64,000 bases of DNA from Rostratula benghalensis (taxonomy: Eukaryota; Chordata; Aves; Charadriiformes; Rostratulidae), in the NCBI GenBank assembly GCA_013399305.1, contig VXAI01000373.1:1-64000 (forward strand), given 5' to 3'. The notes under the pieces were generated by a model. It was not told the DNA's origin, ran no database searches, and worked only from the letters and a program-made list of their open reading frames with translations. Shown piece after piece: positions 33,691 to 46,553 of this stretch (position 1 is its first letter; each line of letters opens with the position of its first letter). The translations under genes were made by a program, and so were the position numbers.

Positions 33691-33973
33691 GGGCCAGACT
33701 CTTTTCAGTGGTGCCCAGCAACAGGACAAGGGGCAACAGGCACAAGCTGGAAAATGAGAAATGCCATCTCAATTTTAAGCTTTCACTTTGAGGGTGACAG
33801 AGCACTAGAACAGAATGCTCAGAGAGGTTGTGGAGTCTCCTTCTCTGGAGATACTCAAAACCCATCTGGATGTGTTCCTGCCCAGCCTGTTCTAGGTGAA
33901 CCTGCTTTGGCAGGGGGTTGGACTAGATGATCTCTGAAGGTCCCTTCCAACCTCTACCATTCTGGTGATTCTG
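33691..33973 (+). mobile_element. CR1 3' fragment, ~0.28 kb
   Basis: It reads GGGCCAGACTCTTTTCAGTG, CAACAGGACAAGGGGCAAC, GGTTGTGGAGTCTCCTTC, GGGGGTTGGACTAGATGATC and a tail CATTCTGGTGATTCTGGG. It is in + orientation and 5' truncated. Confidence 0.93.
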
Positions 33974-36900
33974 GGTTCCTCTGTAGTTTTCTGAAGCTCC
34001 CAGGAAAATGCAGAGGCTTTTAAGTTGTTAGTTTGACTTCAGACTGTGGTGTGATGCACTTTGCACCCTGAGCTAGGATCCTGGGCTCCTCATTGTTCTC
34101 ATTGGAGGAGCCTCTCAGAGAGAAAAAGGGGAAAATCCTCTCAGGGTTGAGGACTCTGCAAAGAGGACAAATTTTGGCCTGCCTTTTCCTGCTTGGCTGG
34201 GTTTCCTGGTGTCATCAACTGCCATGGAGTCAACCTTTGAGCTGTGTTCTAACTGTGTACACCAGTGATGTCTGCTGAAATGTCAGGCAGATGGAGAACC
34301 ATCTACCCCATCTCCTGAGGCTGGACAATGCAGAATGTGTTTGGCAGTGAACATCATGTGGACGTTTATGAAACCATAACTGTCATTGTAAGCATATATC
34401 TGTGTGTATATTCGTATCTTTAGAATGCTACTCATAGAAAAACTATTTTTAAAACAACAACAATTTAAAACGAGGTTTAGAACTTCTAATTAAAGCTAAG
34501 AAATTCCAGTATGAAGACTGTGTGCCTAGCATTAGCTCACCAGCACTGTGCATGCAATACACTATTGGTATTTGTATGACTGGATATTTTTCCCTTTGTA
34601 TAATGAACACTTGTTAAAGTCCTGCTCCATTCTCTTTCCCCCCTCCCCATTATTCATTATTCAGGTCCTTTATCCTGAATGCTGTTTGAGACTTACTCTG
34701 AAGACATAATCATTCATTTTGTCTTGGGATTTTTCTCTCTTTCAGTATTCATTTGAGTGCTTCAGATGTATTAATGAGTGAACTTACCTTTACACTTACT
34801 TTGCAAATGCCTTCTCCCCTGAATCACCTGAGAGGTATTTCTCTCAGATCATAGACTGACTACCCATATGATGCCAGGAATAAGAAATAGACTCAGCAGG
34901 CAGCTGTTTTAGAGAGAGACTCTTCATATTGCCGCGAAACACAAGTGGTTCTTGTCCAGGAGAACTTGTTGTGGCCTTATCTGCAAAGTTAAAAACTTAG
35001 CATTGACTCCAGCAGTCAGGTCACCTCTTCAGTCTTCTCCCTGATAAAATTGCTGAGATGATGAGTTCTTTTGCAAGGTTTGGTTTCAATTGCTGTGTCA
35101 TTTTGTGTGGCCCTTCTGTCCAGTATCTTCACATCCTTCTCACCAGTGTTCTTACTTTGCAGTGTACAGCTTGGTGTTCCCCAGAGCTTGACCTTGTGCT
35201 GATCCAAAGAGGCTGTTTCTTTCCCTAGATATCAGGCAAACATCTGAAGATGGGGCCTGAGAATGAGAAATGTTAGACAAACTTGAAAATAACTTGCCCT
35301 ATAAAGTACACAATGAGCTACTTCAGTCTTGGATAACAAAGAAAAAAAAGCATAAAGATAGCATAAAGCAAAAGCAGCATAAAGACACTTCTGTATGTGT
35401 CCTTTTCACTAGTGAAGATGTGGTTGGAAATATTTCTTCTCTATTTCCATCTCACCGCAATTGTGTTGGAAGTGGTCTATTCTGGGTTGGGTAAAACCAG
35501 ATGATCTAACTCACAGCCAGCTCCCAAACCAGTGATTGGAAACCACATCTAGCAAACCTTATTCCTGAGTCTGCTGCTGTCCTGCCCCTCTCCCACCAGT
35601 GCCAGAGAATTGGCTGCTCGTCCTTGGGCAGCACACACTGATCCTTATCCTAAACCCTGACTCTTCACTACCTTCCCTGTGTTGGGAAAATCTGTCCTCT
35701 TTGCAGAGTCTTCAACCCTGAGAGACTTCCTGTAAGACAATAAAGAAATATGGCCATAACACAAACGCCAGCCTTTTAAAAGTGAAGCACTTGGAAAGGC
35801 TGGAGCTTCAAGCACATAAGCAACTCTAGTGCTTATTATTTGAGGTGGTGTTTGTGTCTGAGACGGAGACAAAAGCACCATGATCTTACATAGACATAAA
35901 CTCCCTGCACCCCTTAGGCTTTAATACAAATATACACTACAAGCTGTGCTTTCTGAAGTGTCTCCCATGTAAACATCTGGCAGTGGTGAGCGTGAAACAG
36001 ATGAAAGCTATGGTAAGTCAGTAAAACATGTACAACTGCGTATGATACACTATGTCAGCAGTATTTTAAATAGTAGGTGTAAAGCAATTCTGGAAAATGT
36101 GTGTTTAACCTCACATTGTGAAGATACCAAATTTCATTTTTATGCACTATAGGTCAGTTGGAAGTGAATTTCATTATCAGTATTCATAATTAGAAAAAAA
36201 AGCTTGATCTCTTTATTTGGATAATTGTGTGGCTGAGCAAGAATTAAAAAAAAAAAAAACAAACAAAAACCCAACCAAAGGTAGTGGAAAGATTTATTCA
36301 TGACTTAGAAACATGTAGTAATTCACAAAGATAAGGAGATGTTTACTCAAAAGACAAATCAAAAACAAACACAAAAAACCCTGAGAGCTGTGTGCTCTTG
36401 GCAGGGAAGCCAGTAATGATTATCAAGTGCATGAGTCTCAGTGTGAAATTATAGTCTGTGATTTAGCAGATGTGCTGCAGCAGTTTGAACCTTCCTGATT
36501 TCTTGGTATTTTTTATTTTGACCGCCTCAGTTCCACACAAATTAAAATGAAATCCTAGAAACACACAAAGCCAGAGCATTTCAAAATACCCAAGACTAGG
36601 CCTGTCATGAATGAAAAAAGGACTTAGGGAGCCAAAGTATCTGTTTTCAACAGGACCCAAAGGTATCTGGCCTTTAGATGATGATGTGACTGTGCAAAAT
36701 TTTTACAGGTTCCTGTAAAGATGTTTAATTGCACTATATTATCCAGCCACTAGATGTCTGCATACTATAGAGCTTTAGGCAGGGTTTGTTCCCCAGCATA
36801 AAAGGCAAACAAAGAAAATTCCTGTCTGTGGATGTCTCTGTCTGTATCATAATCTGGAATCTGTTTTTTTCTGGCCTATGCCCCTTGTTCAAGGAGGGAT

Positions 36901-37945
36901 CTGTGGGCAAAGAGATACGCTGCAAGAAGAATTACATGTATGAAAACTGAGGCTGGTTTCTATTAAAAATGGAAAGAAAACTGTAGATTAAGCCATTTGT
37001 TGAGATCACATCTACTCAGACAATATTCACAAATAAATGCCGGAAATCAAATCCAAATTGCCACTACCTAAGCTGGCACAAATTCCAATTAAGCAGGTCA
37101 TGTGGTGCCGTGCAGCAGCAGTCGCCCACAACAGAGACAGCAGCAAGTCAGGCTGTGGTGACAATGTCCTCGGGAGCAAGGGTGGCTACAAAATCATTCC
37201 TGTGGCCCCAGTGGGTGCTGGGTGCGCTGGTGGCTCAAGGCACCGCTCTCCCAGCATCGCCCCATTCACTGTGGGATCTCTGGGGCTGGCAGCAGCAGAT
37301 CCACCGTGGCTTTGAGGAGCACCGTAAGTCCCAATGCTCATTTGCCTCAGACTCTTTGGGGACTCCTGTTGGTCTCATCTGTGAAGTGGAACTCATTTAT
37401 TTGATTTTAACGACGCTGTTAGGAAACTCAAAACTGAGAGCTGTGAGCACTGTGAGTGCTGGTATAGCCCCCGAGGGTTTCCCTCTTAATAATAAAGTAA
37501 TAACTTCATTTTTTTTAAAGCAATGAACACATCTTTCCTGAAGAATAGGTGAGCCCAGCCTAAGTGCCCACTGCATGGGCAGATGTTTACATATATGTTT
37601 GGCATTAACTCTTTTCTCACAGGGTTTCCCCAAGGCACAACGATCAGCAGCTCTTCCTCGGTGCTTTCTGTGCTGAAATGCCGAGGAGGGAATAGCAAAA
37701 AAATTCTTCTTCTTTCAGGACCTTGGCACCCCCTGGAAAGCAAGTATTGCTTGAGTTCAGACACCCAGCCTCAGAGTTCCCTGTTGTCTGCACCACAGCC
37801 TGAGAATATGTGAACTTTGTGAAGTTTTTGTAAAAATGACTGATTTACACAAAGGCAGCACCTGTGACCCCTCTAATGATCACCACGATAGAGAAAGATT
37901 AACCACATCCTATAACCCTTAAATCTGGAGCCTCCTGCTGCCATC
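33974..37945. other. No recognised gene or repeat family
   Basis: About 4 kb, mostly AT-rich. Near 37110-37320 is a short GC-rich stretch with overlapping open frames in several phases, which I read as a composition effect. A12 near 36246 and other A-rich runs are present. Confidence 0.4.
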
Positions 37946-37990
37946 ACCTCTTCTTCCTCTTCCTCTTCCTCTTCCTCTTCCTCCTCCTCC
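37946..37990 (+). repeat. (CTTCCT)n microsatellite
   Basis: About six copies of CTTCCT followed by three CTC triplets. Confidence 0.93.
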
Positions 37991-38229
37991 CAAAGCCTCT
38001 TGACACCTCAATTGTGTTGCTTTTGTTTGCTTGCTCCAAGGTACAGCTTCCACTTGCTTCTCCCAATCAGACACCTTCCCTCACTGGTGTGAGGTGTGAT
38101 TTTTTTTTTTCCCAAATGTATTTAGTAGCAGGTGGCTGCAGAGCACAGCTGATTTGCGTTTGCTGGTAGATATTGTAGTATTTGTCCCTTCCCAGCAGGA
38201 TTTGAGTGCTGCATTACGTTCAGGCTTTC

Positions 38230-38420
38230 CCTGCTTCTTTACATCTCTTGGTTAGTTAATCAAGTAACAGCTTCTAAATCCAGTTTCTCATTAACAAAAT
38301 TGAATCTAATATTAAGGATTCATTCTCATTTTAGAGTTGATTACCATAATTGTGGTTAGTGTTCCATTACAATTAACTTTGTTTTTAATCACTAAAAGGC
38401 TAACAAGCTCATTTCACACC
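38230..38420. promoter_or_regulatory. Candidate conserved noncoding element
   Basis: A repeat-free AT-rich stretch with clustered homeodomain-type cores (GTTAATCAAG, CAATTAACTTTG, TTTAATCACT) and no coding potential. Constraint is inferred only from its texture; no alignment could be done. Confidence 0.25.
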
Positions 38421-38619
38421 CTTTTCATTTGGTAAATGCAGAGAAGGAAGACATGATTGGTGTCTTGCAGATACGAGCTGGAGGAACTTTCTTTCACTGT
38501 CCATAACAGTAAGTGTCAAATGCATGAAACCAAGGGACAGAGTGAGGAGGACATTTTTCTGGTTTTAAGAAGTGGAGGTGCAACTGATAGGTTGCCATTG
38601 TCACTTCTCTTTGAATTAT

Positions 38620-38750
38620 GAGGAAAGGCTGAGGGACTTGGGTCTTTTTAGTCTGCAGAAGGTGGGATCTGATCAATACCTATAAATACTTAAAGGATGG
38701 GTGTCAAGAGGAAGGAGCCAGACTTTTTTTTTAGTTTCTTTTAATAGTGC
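38620..38750 (+). mobile_element. Diverged CR1 internal fragment
   Basis: It reads GAGGAAAGGCTGAGGGACTT, then CTGCAGAAGGTGGGATCTGA, CAATACCTATAAATACTTAA and GGAAGGAGCCAGACTTTTTT. This is the CR1 ORF2 segment that normally precedes the CAAGGGGCAA box; both ends are missing. Confidence 0.75.
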
Positions 38751-39152
38751 TGCTTTCCCATCAATTTCTAAGAAGCAAGAACCCAAATATCTTCAATTTT
38801 GGCAAGCTCATTAGGCAAGAAGAGACCAGGTGATGAGGTACCCCCGTTCCCATCATGTTCCTTTTGTCTGCTCCTTTCATTACCAGCCAGAAGAGAATAA
38901 AAAATTACAACATGATCTCCTTCTCACCAGTGAATTCCAGCTGACATTTTAGCTGTGATGGTCAACTATATGCAGGGGTAGAGTAGTTGTCACCTAAACC
39001 AATCCGTTGTACCTGTAAGAGGAGGATATTTAACTAGAGGAAGGAAAGGAGTTTAAAACCTGTCAAGTCTAAATCTGCTCTCAAGTATTTTTTGATCACT
39101 AGTTTAATGAGATCATGTGGTATTTTTAATTTCCTCAGTCTCTTAAATTACA

Positions 39153-39606
39153 GGATCACAGAATCTTCATGGTTGGAAGGGACCTTTGAGATCATCGAGT
39201 CCAACCATAAAAAACCCCCCAAAACTCCACACCCCCCAAAACCCCCACCACGCCCAACAATCATCTCAGGCCCTAGAGCATGCCATGAAGTGCCACATCT
39301 ACTTGTGTCTTAAATACCTCCAGGGATGGTGACTCAACCACCTCACTGGGCAGAGGCTGTCCCAGTGCCTGACCACCCTCTCAGTAAAGGAATTCTTCCT
39401 TTTATCTAACCTCAACCTCCCCTGCCACAACTTCATACCACTTCCTCTGGTCCTGTCATTATTCCCTTGGGAGAAGAAGCCAATGCCCACCTCTCTACAA
39501 CCTCTTTTCAGGGAGTTGTAGAGGGCAAGGACGTCCCCCCTCAGCCTCCTCTCTCCAAACTAAACATGCCCCGCTCCTTCAGCCTCTCCTCATAGGACTT
39601 GTCTTT
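39153..39606 (-). mobile_element. CR1-type LINE fragment, ~0.45 kb, different subfamily
   Basis: It begins with the complement of a tail, GGATCACAGAATCTTCATGG, then GAGATCATCGAGTCCAACC and a C/A-rich insert (about 39207-39255). The minus-strand ORF2 remnant includes [18 protein letters not shown]. Wording such as AGTGCCACATCTACTTGTG and AATACCTCCAGGGATGGTGA marks a subfamily not seen elsewhere in this window. Confidence 0.88.
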
Positions 39607-42600
39607 CATTAGATTTTAATGAGATTTTCCTCACCTCCTCCAGATAGAGTCCTCCCATTTTATCAGTGTGCTCTTCCTGCCTTACATTCAGAGCTGTAGT
39701 AAAAATATATGCAAAGTCCATATGTGCAATCAAGACTGCACTAAAGCTTCCAACCAACACTAAAAGTTTCACTCTATTTGGCCTGGTCTTCATAAAATAG
39801 ACCCCGGATTTTCACCAACTAATTGCTCCGTCAAGATGAGAAGCTTGCATTGACCTTCTGCCTAGTCTTGAATCACCTTTAATCCGTATCCTTTACATCT
39901 GGTACTGGGTGTAACCGCATTTGCATCACACGCCGTTTTGCACGTGGTTTTCACATCTTTTGTTTCATGTGCTTTTTCTCTCCTTAAGTGAGATCTTGTT
40001 CTTTTTTTCTTTGCTCATCAGCTTTCCTCTAGCTTTTATACTTTTTACCTAGATTCTTTCTGTCACTTTTCATTTTGGCCAACAGGGCATAAGGTCTGTG
40101 TGCTCCTGGATCATCCCGTGGTACAAATCTGATCTGAATGAGGCACGGGCATATTTCTGATGAATTAGCCAGAGTACAGGATATGGATATATGCCAGGCT
40201 TTATCCCAACTATGGGTAAACAGATGATGTGTATTCAGAACAAAATTAGAGTGGGCAGGATGAGCTAAAAACTGATCTGTCAAGACAGATTGAAGTTGTA
40301 CTAAGAACTCAAAATATTTGGAACAAATGTGAACTGACAGACTGAAGTTGTTTTAGTGTTTTGTGTCATATGGCCACAGGGTTTTTGATCTTGTAATAAG
40401 CATCTTAAAACAGGTTTACCATCTTGTCTAACTATAGCCTCAGTAGCAGCAATGTCAGCAAAGTGATAAACTTCCTGATATTAAGACCAGAAAGAATCCT
40501 TCTGGTAATTTCAGCTGATCCCTGAACGACCCAGAGAGTAGAACTTCCTTCATTAACCCACATTGCGTTCAGTGACCTCCCATTATTCTTTAATATCAAG
40601 GCCCCATGGTAGAAAATATGTGAAGCATCCAGTAAGACTGTGGTGTTTGGCCAATATAGTCACTACATTATTTAGGCAGCACATATATGGGCTTTGTACC
40701 TTGAGCCACGCTTTCTACACGTTGGCAAACCTCTCAGCATAGAACCTGAGTCTTGGCATTCCCTGAGTCCCTTCCTTTCAGAGGATATTTAGCCCAGCAC
40801 ACTGGTCCATCCTGTGCTGTAGGGGAGGCTGGTGAGGTGTGCTTCCCTGGGACATTGCTCCCAGCTGCCTTTCAGTTGCTACTTGCAACTCACCCCTGGA
40901 ACATGGTATGAGAGGGTTCTTCTGCTTTTTAGCTTCTGGAAAACTCTTTTCTAGGAGACAGGGGTGCAATCCTGTGGACTGAGGAGAAAAAGCTGCTCGT
41001 TTAGACCTTGCCAGGAGACAATACTGCCTGTTCCCTTCTGCCAGCAGAGACAGGGCAGAGAGCAAGCGTGCTGCTTGGCTCAGCTCAGCAGCCCTCTGCT
41101 CCCCTGGTGCTGGCAGCCAGATAGCCACCAGCAGAAGAGAAAGAGGAGCTTAGGCAAGCATTGGTCTTATCAGGGACATGCAGGCATCATCTGCCCATGC
41201 TCAGCCTGCCCATGAGTGGGTTCCCCTACCATTGCTACGCTACAAAGTGAGTGGTGTGGCTGCCAGTATCAGCTTGGCTGGGAGGTGTGGGCTGCCAGTG
41301 CTGCCTCCCACGTCTGACCAGTGTTTGTATCTTAGGGTAAGGCACCAGCTGGGGATAAGAGACAGCTGTGGCTGATGGTTGCCTCTATTACCTGCTGCTT
41401 GCCAGCTGAGATCTGCATTTGGCCATTGGAGGCACACCACACTTGCAAAGGGATAGCAGGTTTGGGACATCCAGGGCTCACGTCTCAGCCAGTCACAAGA
41501 TGGAGATGCAGTCTAAGAGACCACCACCAACTCCAGAGACAACAAAAGAGATCAACATAAGGAAAACCTTCTCCAGCCTTACCAGGGGAAAGCCAGAAAG
41601 AATGCTGAACTCTGAATTTTATGAGGGAAAAGTTGTCCCTGCTAATCTGTATACCTGCAGATTAGGTATACAATTTGGGGGGGCAGTTGAGTGAGAAGAT
41701 CAGAAGGAAAACAGGCAGGACATAAAACAATCAAACCAGAATCTTTCCTGTCACTGCAACTGGGTGATGAGTCTTAAGCAAAAAAAGATGTTGACCACTT
41801 CCCACAGGGCCACAGGAATCTCTTTGATGACTAAGATCTTTTTTCTTCTAAATTTTTTTAACAAAACTATTAAATGGGTGATTAATGACGTATAATATAA
41901 TTTATGCACTTCTTGTGAAAAATGTTTATCCCTTTTTACCCACTTCAGAGGATAAGACCCCTTGATCTGAGTGTGTAAGGATTGGATTTGGCCAAAATGT
42001 AACACTTTTCTCTGCGAGTCACTGATTCCCCTGTGTCATCCAGTCTACCCCTATGCACATTTAGACATCACCTGATAGAAATAAGTTTTCACTCTTTCTT
42101 GCTCCCGTTCGTTCTTGTGCTCCAGTTGCAGGACAAATGAGTCTGTTCTCTTATTCTAACTCGCAGATCTCCAGGATATGTGTTTATAAACACAAATTAT
42201 CTTTTTATTTCCTGTTTTCCAGGTACTGGAAAATCAGTAGGGATGGTTCAAATGCTACACTTCTTCAAAGCTCTGTTGAAGATCTGTCTCTTACATAGTA
42301 CCTCAATCAAGTTCTCCCTGAGCAGTAACAATGGCCTGGAAGCTATTTATTGTTTGCTTATCATGTTTGTGACAGACTTGCACAAGTTTTCCTCTTGCCA
42401 GAGCTGTAGTAAGACATTCTAGAACATGGTGTCTAATAAAAAGTGGTGCAGAGTAGCAGCACCTGGGATGCTTGGGAAGAAGCAGGGAGAAGTGAGGGGA
42501 CCTCATGGTGCTGTGTCTCAATGTCCAGGCTGTTGTCTTCTGCTCAGTTAGGCTCATCCATCCTAGTGGAAAACTGCTTCAATAATCATTACTTTGTCCT

Positions 42601-45109
42601 GTTTGCATTAAATACAGAGAGCAGAGTGTGTGATCGCATCTGTATTACCTGCCTCTTTCCTCTGGTGAGGTTTTGCCACCTGTGTCTGCCCTGAGTACCA
42701 GAGCTTCAAAAAGGCTACTGCAGCTTTCTCAGGCATGAAGGGCCCTCTGGGAAAAATGAGACACAAACAAGACTTACACAACTTTGCTTCTGTTCCATAA
42801 AAACATGATAGTCTGAAGTGGCAGAGTGGCATGGAGGGGTGCAAAAGGAGAGCTGCGGTGTGATTGTGCCATCAGCCCTAAAAACTCATAGGGTGTACAA
42901 CCTTGTGGCTAGCAGCCCATCCCAGGGCAGCCCAGTCTGGGATGGAGGTGGTCTTCTGCTCTCCAATGACTCCTTTTGCCCAGCAGGTCTCCTCTGCTTA
43001 AACAAGGAAAAGGTGGCTCTAATACACGAAGACAGAAACTGGAGTTGATTCTTTGCACACCCAACTGATATTTCCAAGTGCTGCCACCAGAGGATGTACC
43101 AAGCACATTTTTGCTGCATCAACACATAAACAGATTAAAATAGCCAGATTTACCAGCAGAGGTAGCATAACTTCTGTATAGACACAGGAAATTTCAGTGT
43201 AAACAACAGTTCATGAACAAGAGAATACATAGAGAGAGGCAAGGAAGTTACACACTGTATTTTCTGCTGCATTTATCCCACCAGCTCTTGAATCATTAAC
43301 ATACTAAATGGTAAATGCATTTCTGATTTCTTTAATACATGACTAATACTGGGAATATCTGGGCTAGGCCACTTCCAGTGTTTAATGCAGTTTCCTGCAA
43401 AGACAGCAGCCATTTTGATGGTTGAATATTTTTCATTGCAGTAATTCATCTTCTTGATCTGGGGTAGTCAGCAATTTAGGCACAAGGCAGAATAAAGAGT
43501 GTTCAAAGAGACAATGGCTACTAGACTGAAACACTGGCTCAAAAGCCATTTGAAAAATGGTTGCTATAAAAAGGAATGGTAAGAGCATCAACTGCAGATA
43601 ACAAGACAGAATTTAAAATTGGTGTGTTAGAGAAAGATCTGTAATCTTCTCAAACAGAAATGTCAAAGATTACTTAGCAGTTACATCCTGTACCAACAAG
43701 AAAGTATACACTTTTAACTGAGAAAACTAATCGATCTCCTCCCAGTACTTTCCCCCTTTATTACAGGCACAGCATATTTCTAGGAAACCACAGGTACACT
43801 TCAAAATGTGCATTCTGAAAGTGTATAATGTAGCAAAACATTCAGGAATACACATTCTGCAGTAATTCCTTTTAGATGTCATTAATGGTCTGACTCTGAC
43901 AATTCAGTGTCTGGTTCAGTGGCAAACCACCCCCATTCAGTAGAACAGGATCAAGCCTTTAAAAATATATTTTTAGAAGAACTGTTTGTCATCACACCCT
44001 GAAATAGAAATGACTCTTTACAGTAGTTTTGTCTTCCATGGGTAAACTGAGTTATGTCGTTGTGATCCCTTCCCAGCACTGGCTGTGACTAGTCAACTCG
44101 TTTATGCCTCTGTGCCTGTTTAGGCACAAAGTCTCATTTAATAACTCGGGAGTTAACTTTCCAAAACAAGCTGTTTTGGAAACAAGTACTTGTCCTGTTT
44201 GTATTATGATAAACAAACACGAAATCAGATGAGTTAAGAAAAAACTCACTGGTCTGCGCTGAAGTCTGCAGAGAAGAGTTTCTCTGGATATATGGAATTA
44301 TCTTTTTTTGAATGGGCTTGTCAGTATAAAAATTAGCAGAATCCTTTTCCTTCAGTTACAGTGCTTACAACATCTGCAACTGCTGCAGTAGAAAGCAGTG
44401 GATGAACAGATTCGCCTTCCGTATCGTAAATACAATCAGGTTCTTTCAGCTGGCAGGATACTAGGGGTCATCTTTAAACCAATCATACACTTTTGCAGTT
44501 ATTGGTACTATCAGTAGCCACTTACTCCTGCCAATTTGAACTCAGCATGCAAATGGTAGGAAGCCTGAATGTTGCAGTACATAAGTTTATTGAGCAGCCA
44601 ATTATAAACCAAGTATTTCTGTTACTTCTTCCTAATGGCAAACAAGCAAATGCTAAGTACTTTTCATATTCTTGTTTTCTCAAGGCCAGAGTTAAGTATC
44701 TGACCCTGACAGCTGGAGGCCCTGGCCCACCTGTAACACATCTAGTGCCTTGATCATTTCCTCTGAAAGTGGGAAATCCCTCTTCACCCACTGTTTCTGT
44801 GAGACCAGACAGAGAGGGAATTTGGAGCTCTTGGCAGTCTAAGTCCCTGCTCACACTTTGGCCCATGCAGTTCACAAGTTGTCACTGGAAGCTTCTCATG
44901 GTATGTTCTTGGAAATCCCTTAATTCTGAGAAGTTAGGATATAACACGTCCACTCTTGTCTTCCTTTGACTCTTCATTTCCTTTATTTGAAGAACACAAA
45001 AGAAAACCAAACACAGGAGTCTTGTACCTAAGCATACACAACTGAGCAAGCAAAACAATCAATGACTAAGGCATAGAGGAAGAACACAGTTCAAATATTA
45101 GTAGATCCC
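39607..45109. other. No recognised gene; mixed composition
   Basis: About 5.5 kb. 40750-41560 is GC-richer and yields several overlapping short open frames without family resemblance. The rest is AT-rich. Two A/T-rich palindromic bits flank CTGCAG near 41650. No CR1 or LTR recognised. Confidence 0.4.
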
Positions 45110-45533
45110 TGTTTATGAAGACACTGGAGAGCCAGACACATCTGGTCTTGTCCAGCCATTCCTTGAGATGAAGCCTTTGCTGACATCTGAGGAGGACACT
45201 GTCTGTTCGTCTGCCTTTGATCCTGATCTGTGTGTTCCTGACTCCAGAGCTGGAATCCAGCTCCTGTTGGTCACTGAGTGCAGTCTGGGACTTTTCCCCA
45301 ATGTCTGCTCATGACGTGATCATTATCTTGGGAGCTTTGTATGGTTTTGTATATATCGCGTCTATTGCATTATTTTCTTCTTTTTAAAAATTTTTAGTAC
45401 TAATACTTCATTAAAGTAGTTTGGTTCATTCTAAACTTGTAAATCTCCTTATCCTCTTCCTCTCCTTTCTTTCTGGGAGGAAGAAGGGCCATCTGTCAGC
45501 ATGGTTTTGGTAAATTTGGCTGAAACCACTACA
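45110..45533 (+). mobile_element. Avian ERVK-like LTR (5' LTR, left boundary uncertain)
   Basis: The right end is well supported: the LTR closes CTGAAACCACTACA at 45533 and is followed seven bases later by a primer-binding site. Inside are TTGGGAGCTTTGTATGG and TTTTGTATATATCGCG (TATA-like), and the typical U5 wording GTAGTTTGGTTCATTCTAAA and CATGGTTTTGGTAAATTTGG. The left end is set at a TG (45110) only because this gives a plausible 424-base LTR. No partner 3' LTR was recognised. Confidence 0.65.
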
Positions 45534-45839
45534 GACTTATTGGTGCCCAATGTGAGGCTTGACTGTGGAACAAGTAGAGCTCTGCTAGATTGCCTGAATA
45601 GTTTCAATTCCAGCTTTCTTAGAGATTAAAACAGATAGCTCACGTCATGTTGCTCCTACACAATATTTTATATGGTATTTTTAGAGAGCTTTGCATGTAG
45701 TTAATTGATGCAGTGGTGTTTAACTGGTTGAGTATACAGGGTTGTTTTTTTTTTTTTTTGTTTGTTTTGAGATTGGTTTATTTTCGTTTTGTATTTGGAT
45801 GCAGTGGCCCAGACGTGCTTTGTTGGTGTGGACTAGCTT
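45534..45839 (+). mobile_element. ERVK-like primer-binding site and truncated leader
   Basis: TGGTGCCCAATGTGAGGC at 45541-45558 closely resembles the primer-binding site complementary to tRNA-Lys(1,2), used by beta-retrovirus-like ERVs. The following ~280 bases read as untranslated leader (GAACAAGTAGAGCTCTGC, AGCTTTGCATGTAGTTAATT) with a T-run near 45746-45761. No gag, pol or env follows; a CR1 stub begins at about 45840. The element is a dead 5' remnant. Confidence 0.65.
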
Positions 45840-45897
45840 TCATAGAATCATAGAATCATTCAGCTTGGAAGAGACCTGCACATTTTGGGCATCATGT
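45840..45897 (-). mobile_element. CR1 3' stub
   Basis: TCATAGAATCATAGAATCAT, then TCAGCTTGGAAGAGACCTGC, about 58 bases in all. It is a strongly truncated insertion abutting the ERVK leader remnant. Confidence 0.75.
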
Positions 45898-46553
45898 GAT
45901 GGATTCTGCTGCTAATTACTCTATCGATATATGCCCCTAAAATTGAATTTCTCTCACGACTGTGATGTCAGAAACCTCCAAAGCATTTTTGATTTGTTTG
46001 TTGTACAAACAAACTGTTTTGGGATGTTCAGTTGTACGTCACGTGGTCTTCTCCTCTGCAATGGACATATCTGGAGCCAATTCCTGGTGCAGAGCTTTAT
46101 CCAACACTAATCACTAGTACTTTTGAGTCTTCTAGGGTGGGTGACAAGAAGCTGGCTAGTTATATGAGTTTTAACACATCTGTCAGCTAACTCTGAGACC
46201 CAAATTCAAAATCTGCTAGAACATGCAAGGACATCATGTGGATTTATGATCTTTGCTTGAGGACTCTGGAGCTGTAAACCAATGAATGGATTACAATGAG
46301 ATAAATACAGTATTTTCTTCTGCCAAATGCAATTCTGTCCCAATACTTTTCATTGTATTATTTAATTGAAAGCAGCTCCCATTTTGCTCAACCCAGCAAT
46401 TTGAAAGTTTAAAAGATAAGCCACATTTCCTTGTTTGAATATACTGTCAAATATATTTGAAAATAAAATGCTCAATCACGATAATGTTAAGACTGTTCCT
46501 TATGTTTGTGGGTTTAAAATGTTAAACCTAATAATACTTCTTCTTTGAAACTA

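Noticed and set aside
37110..37320. GC-rich patch with open frames in three phases
   Set aside because: Overlapping frames in all phases indicate a composition effect, with no splice-flanked family similarity.
40750..41560. GC-richer block with many short frames as a possible pseudogene
   Set aside because: No frame gave a recognisable protein; left as unassigned sequence.
20150..45000. Search for the CA8 noncoding last exon
   Set aside because: Without coding constraint it cannot be recognised from sequence alone; several AATAAA occurrences are not informative.
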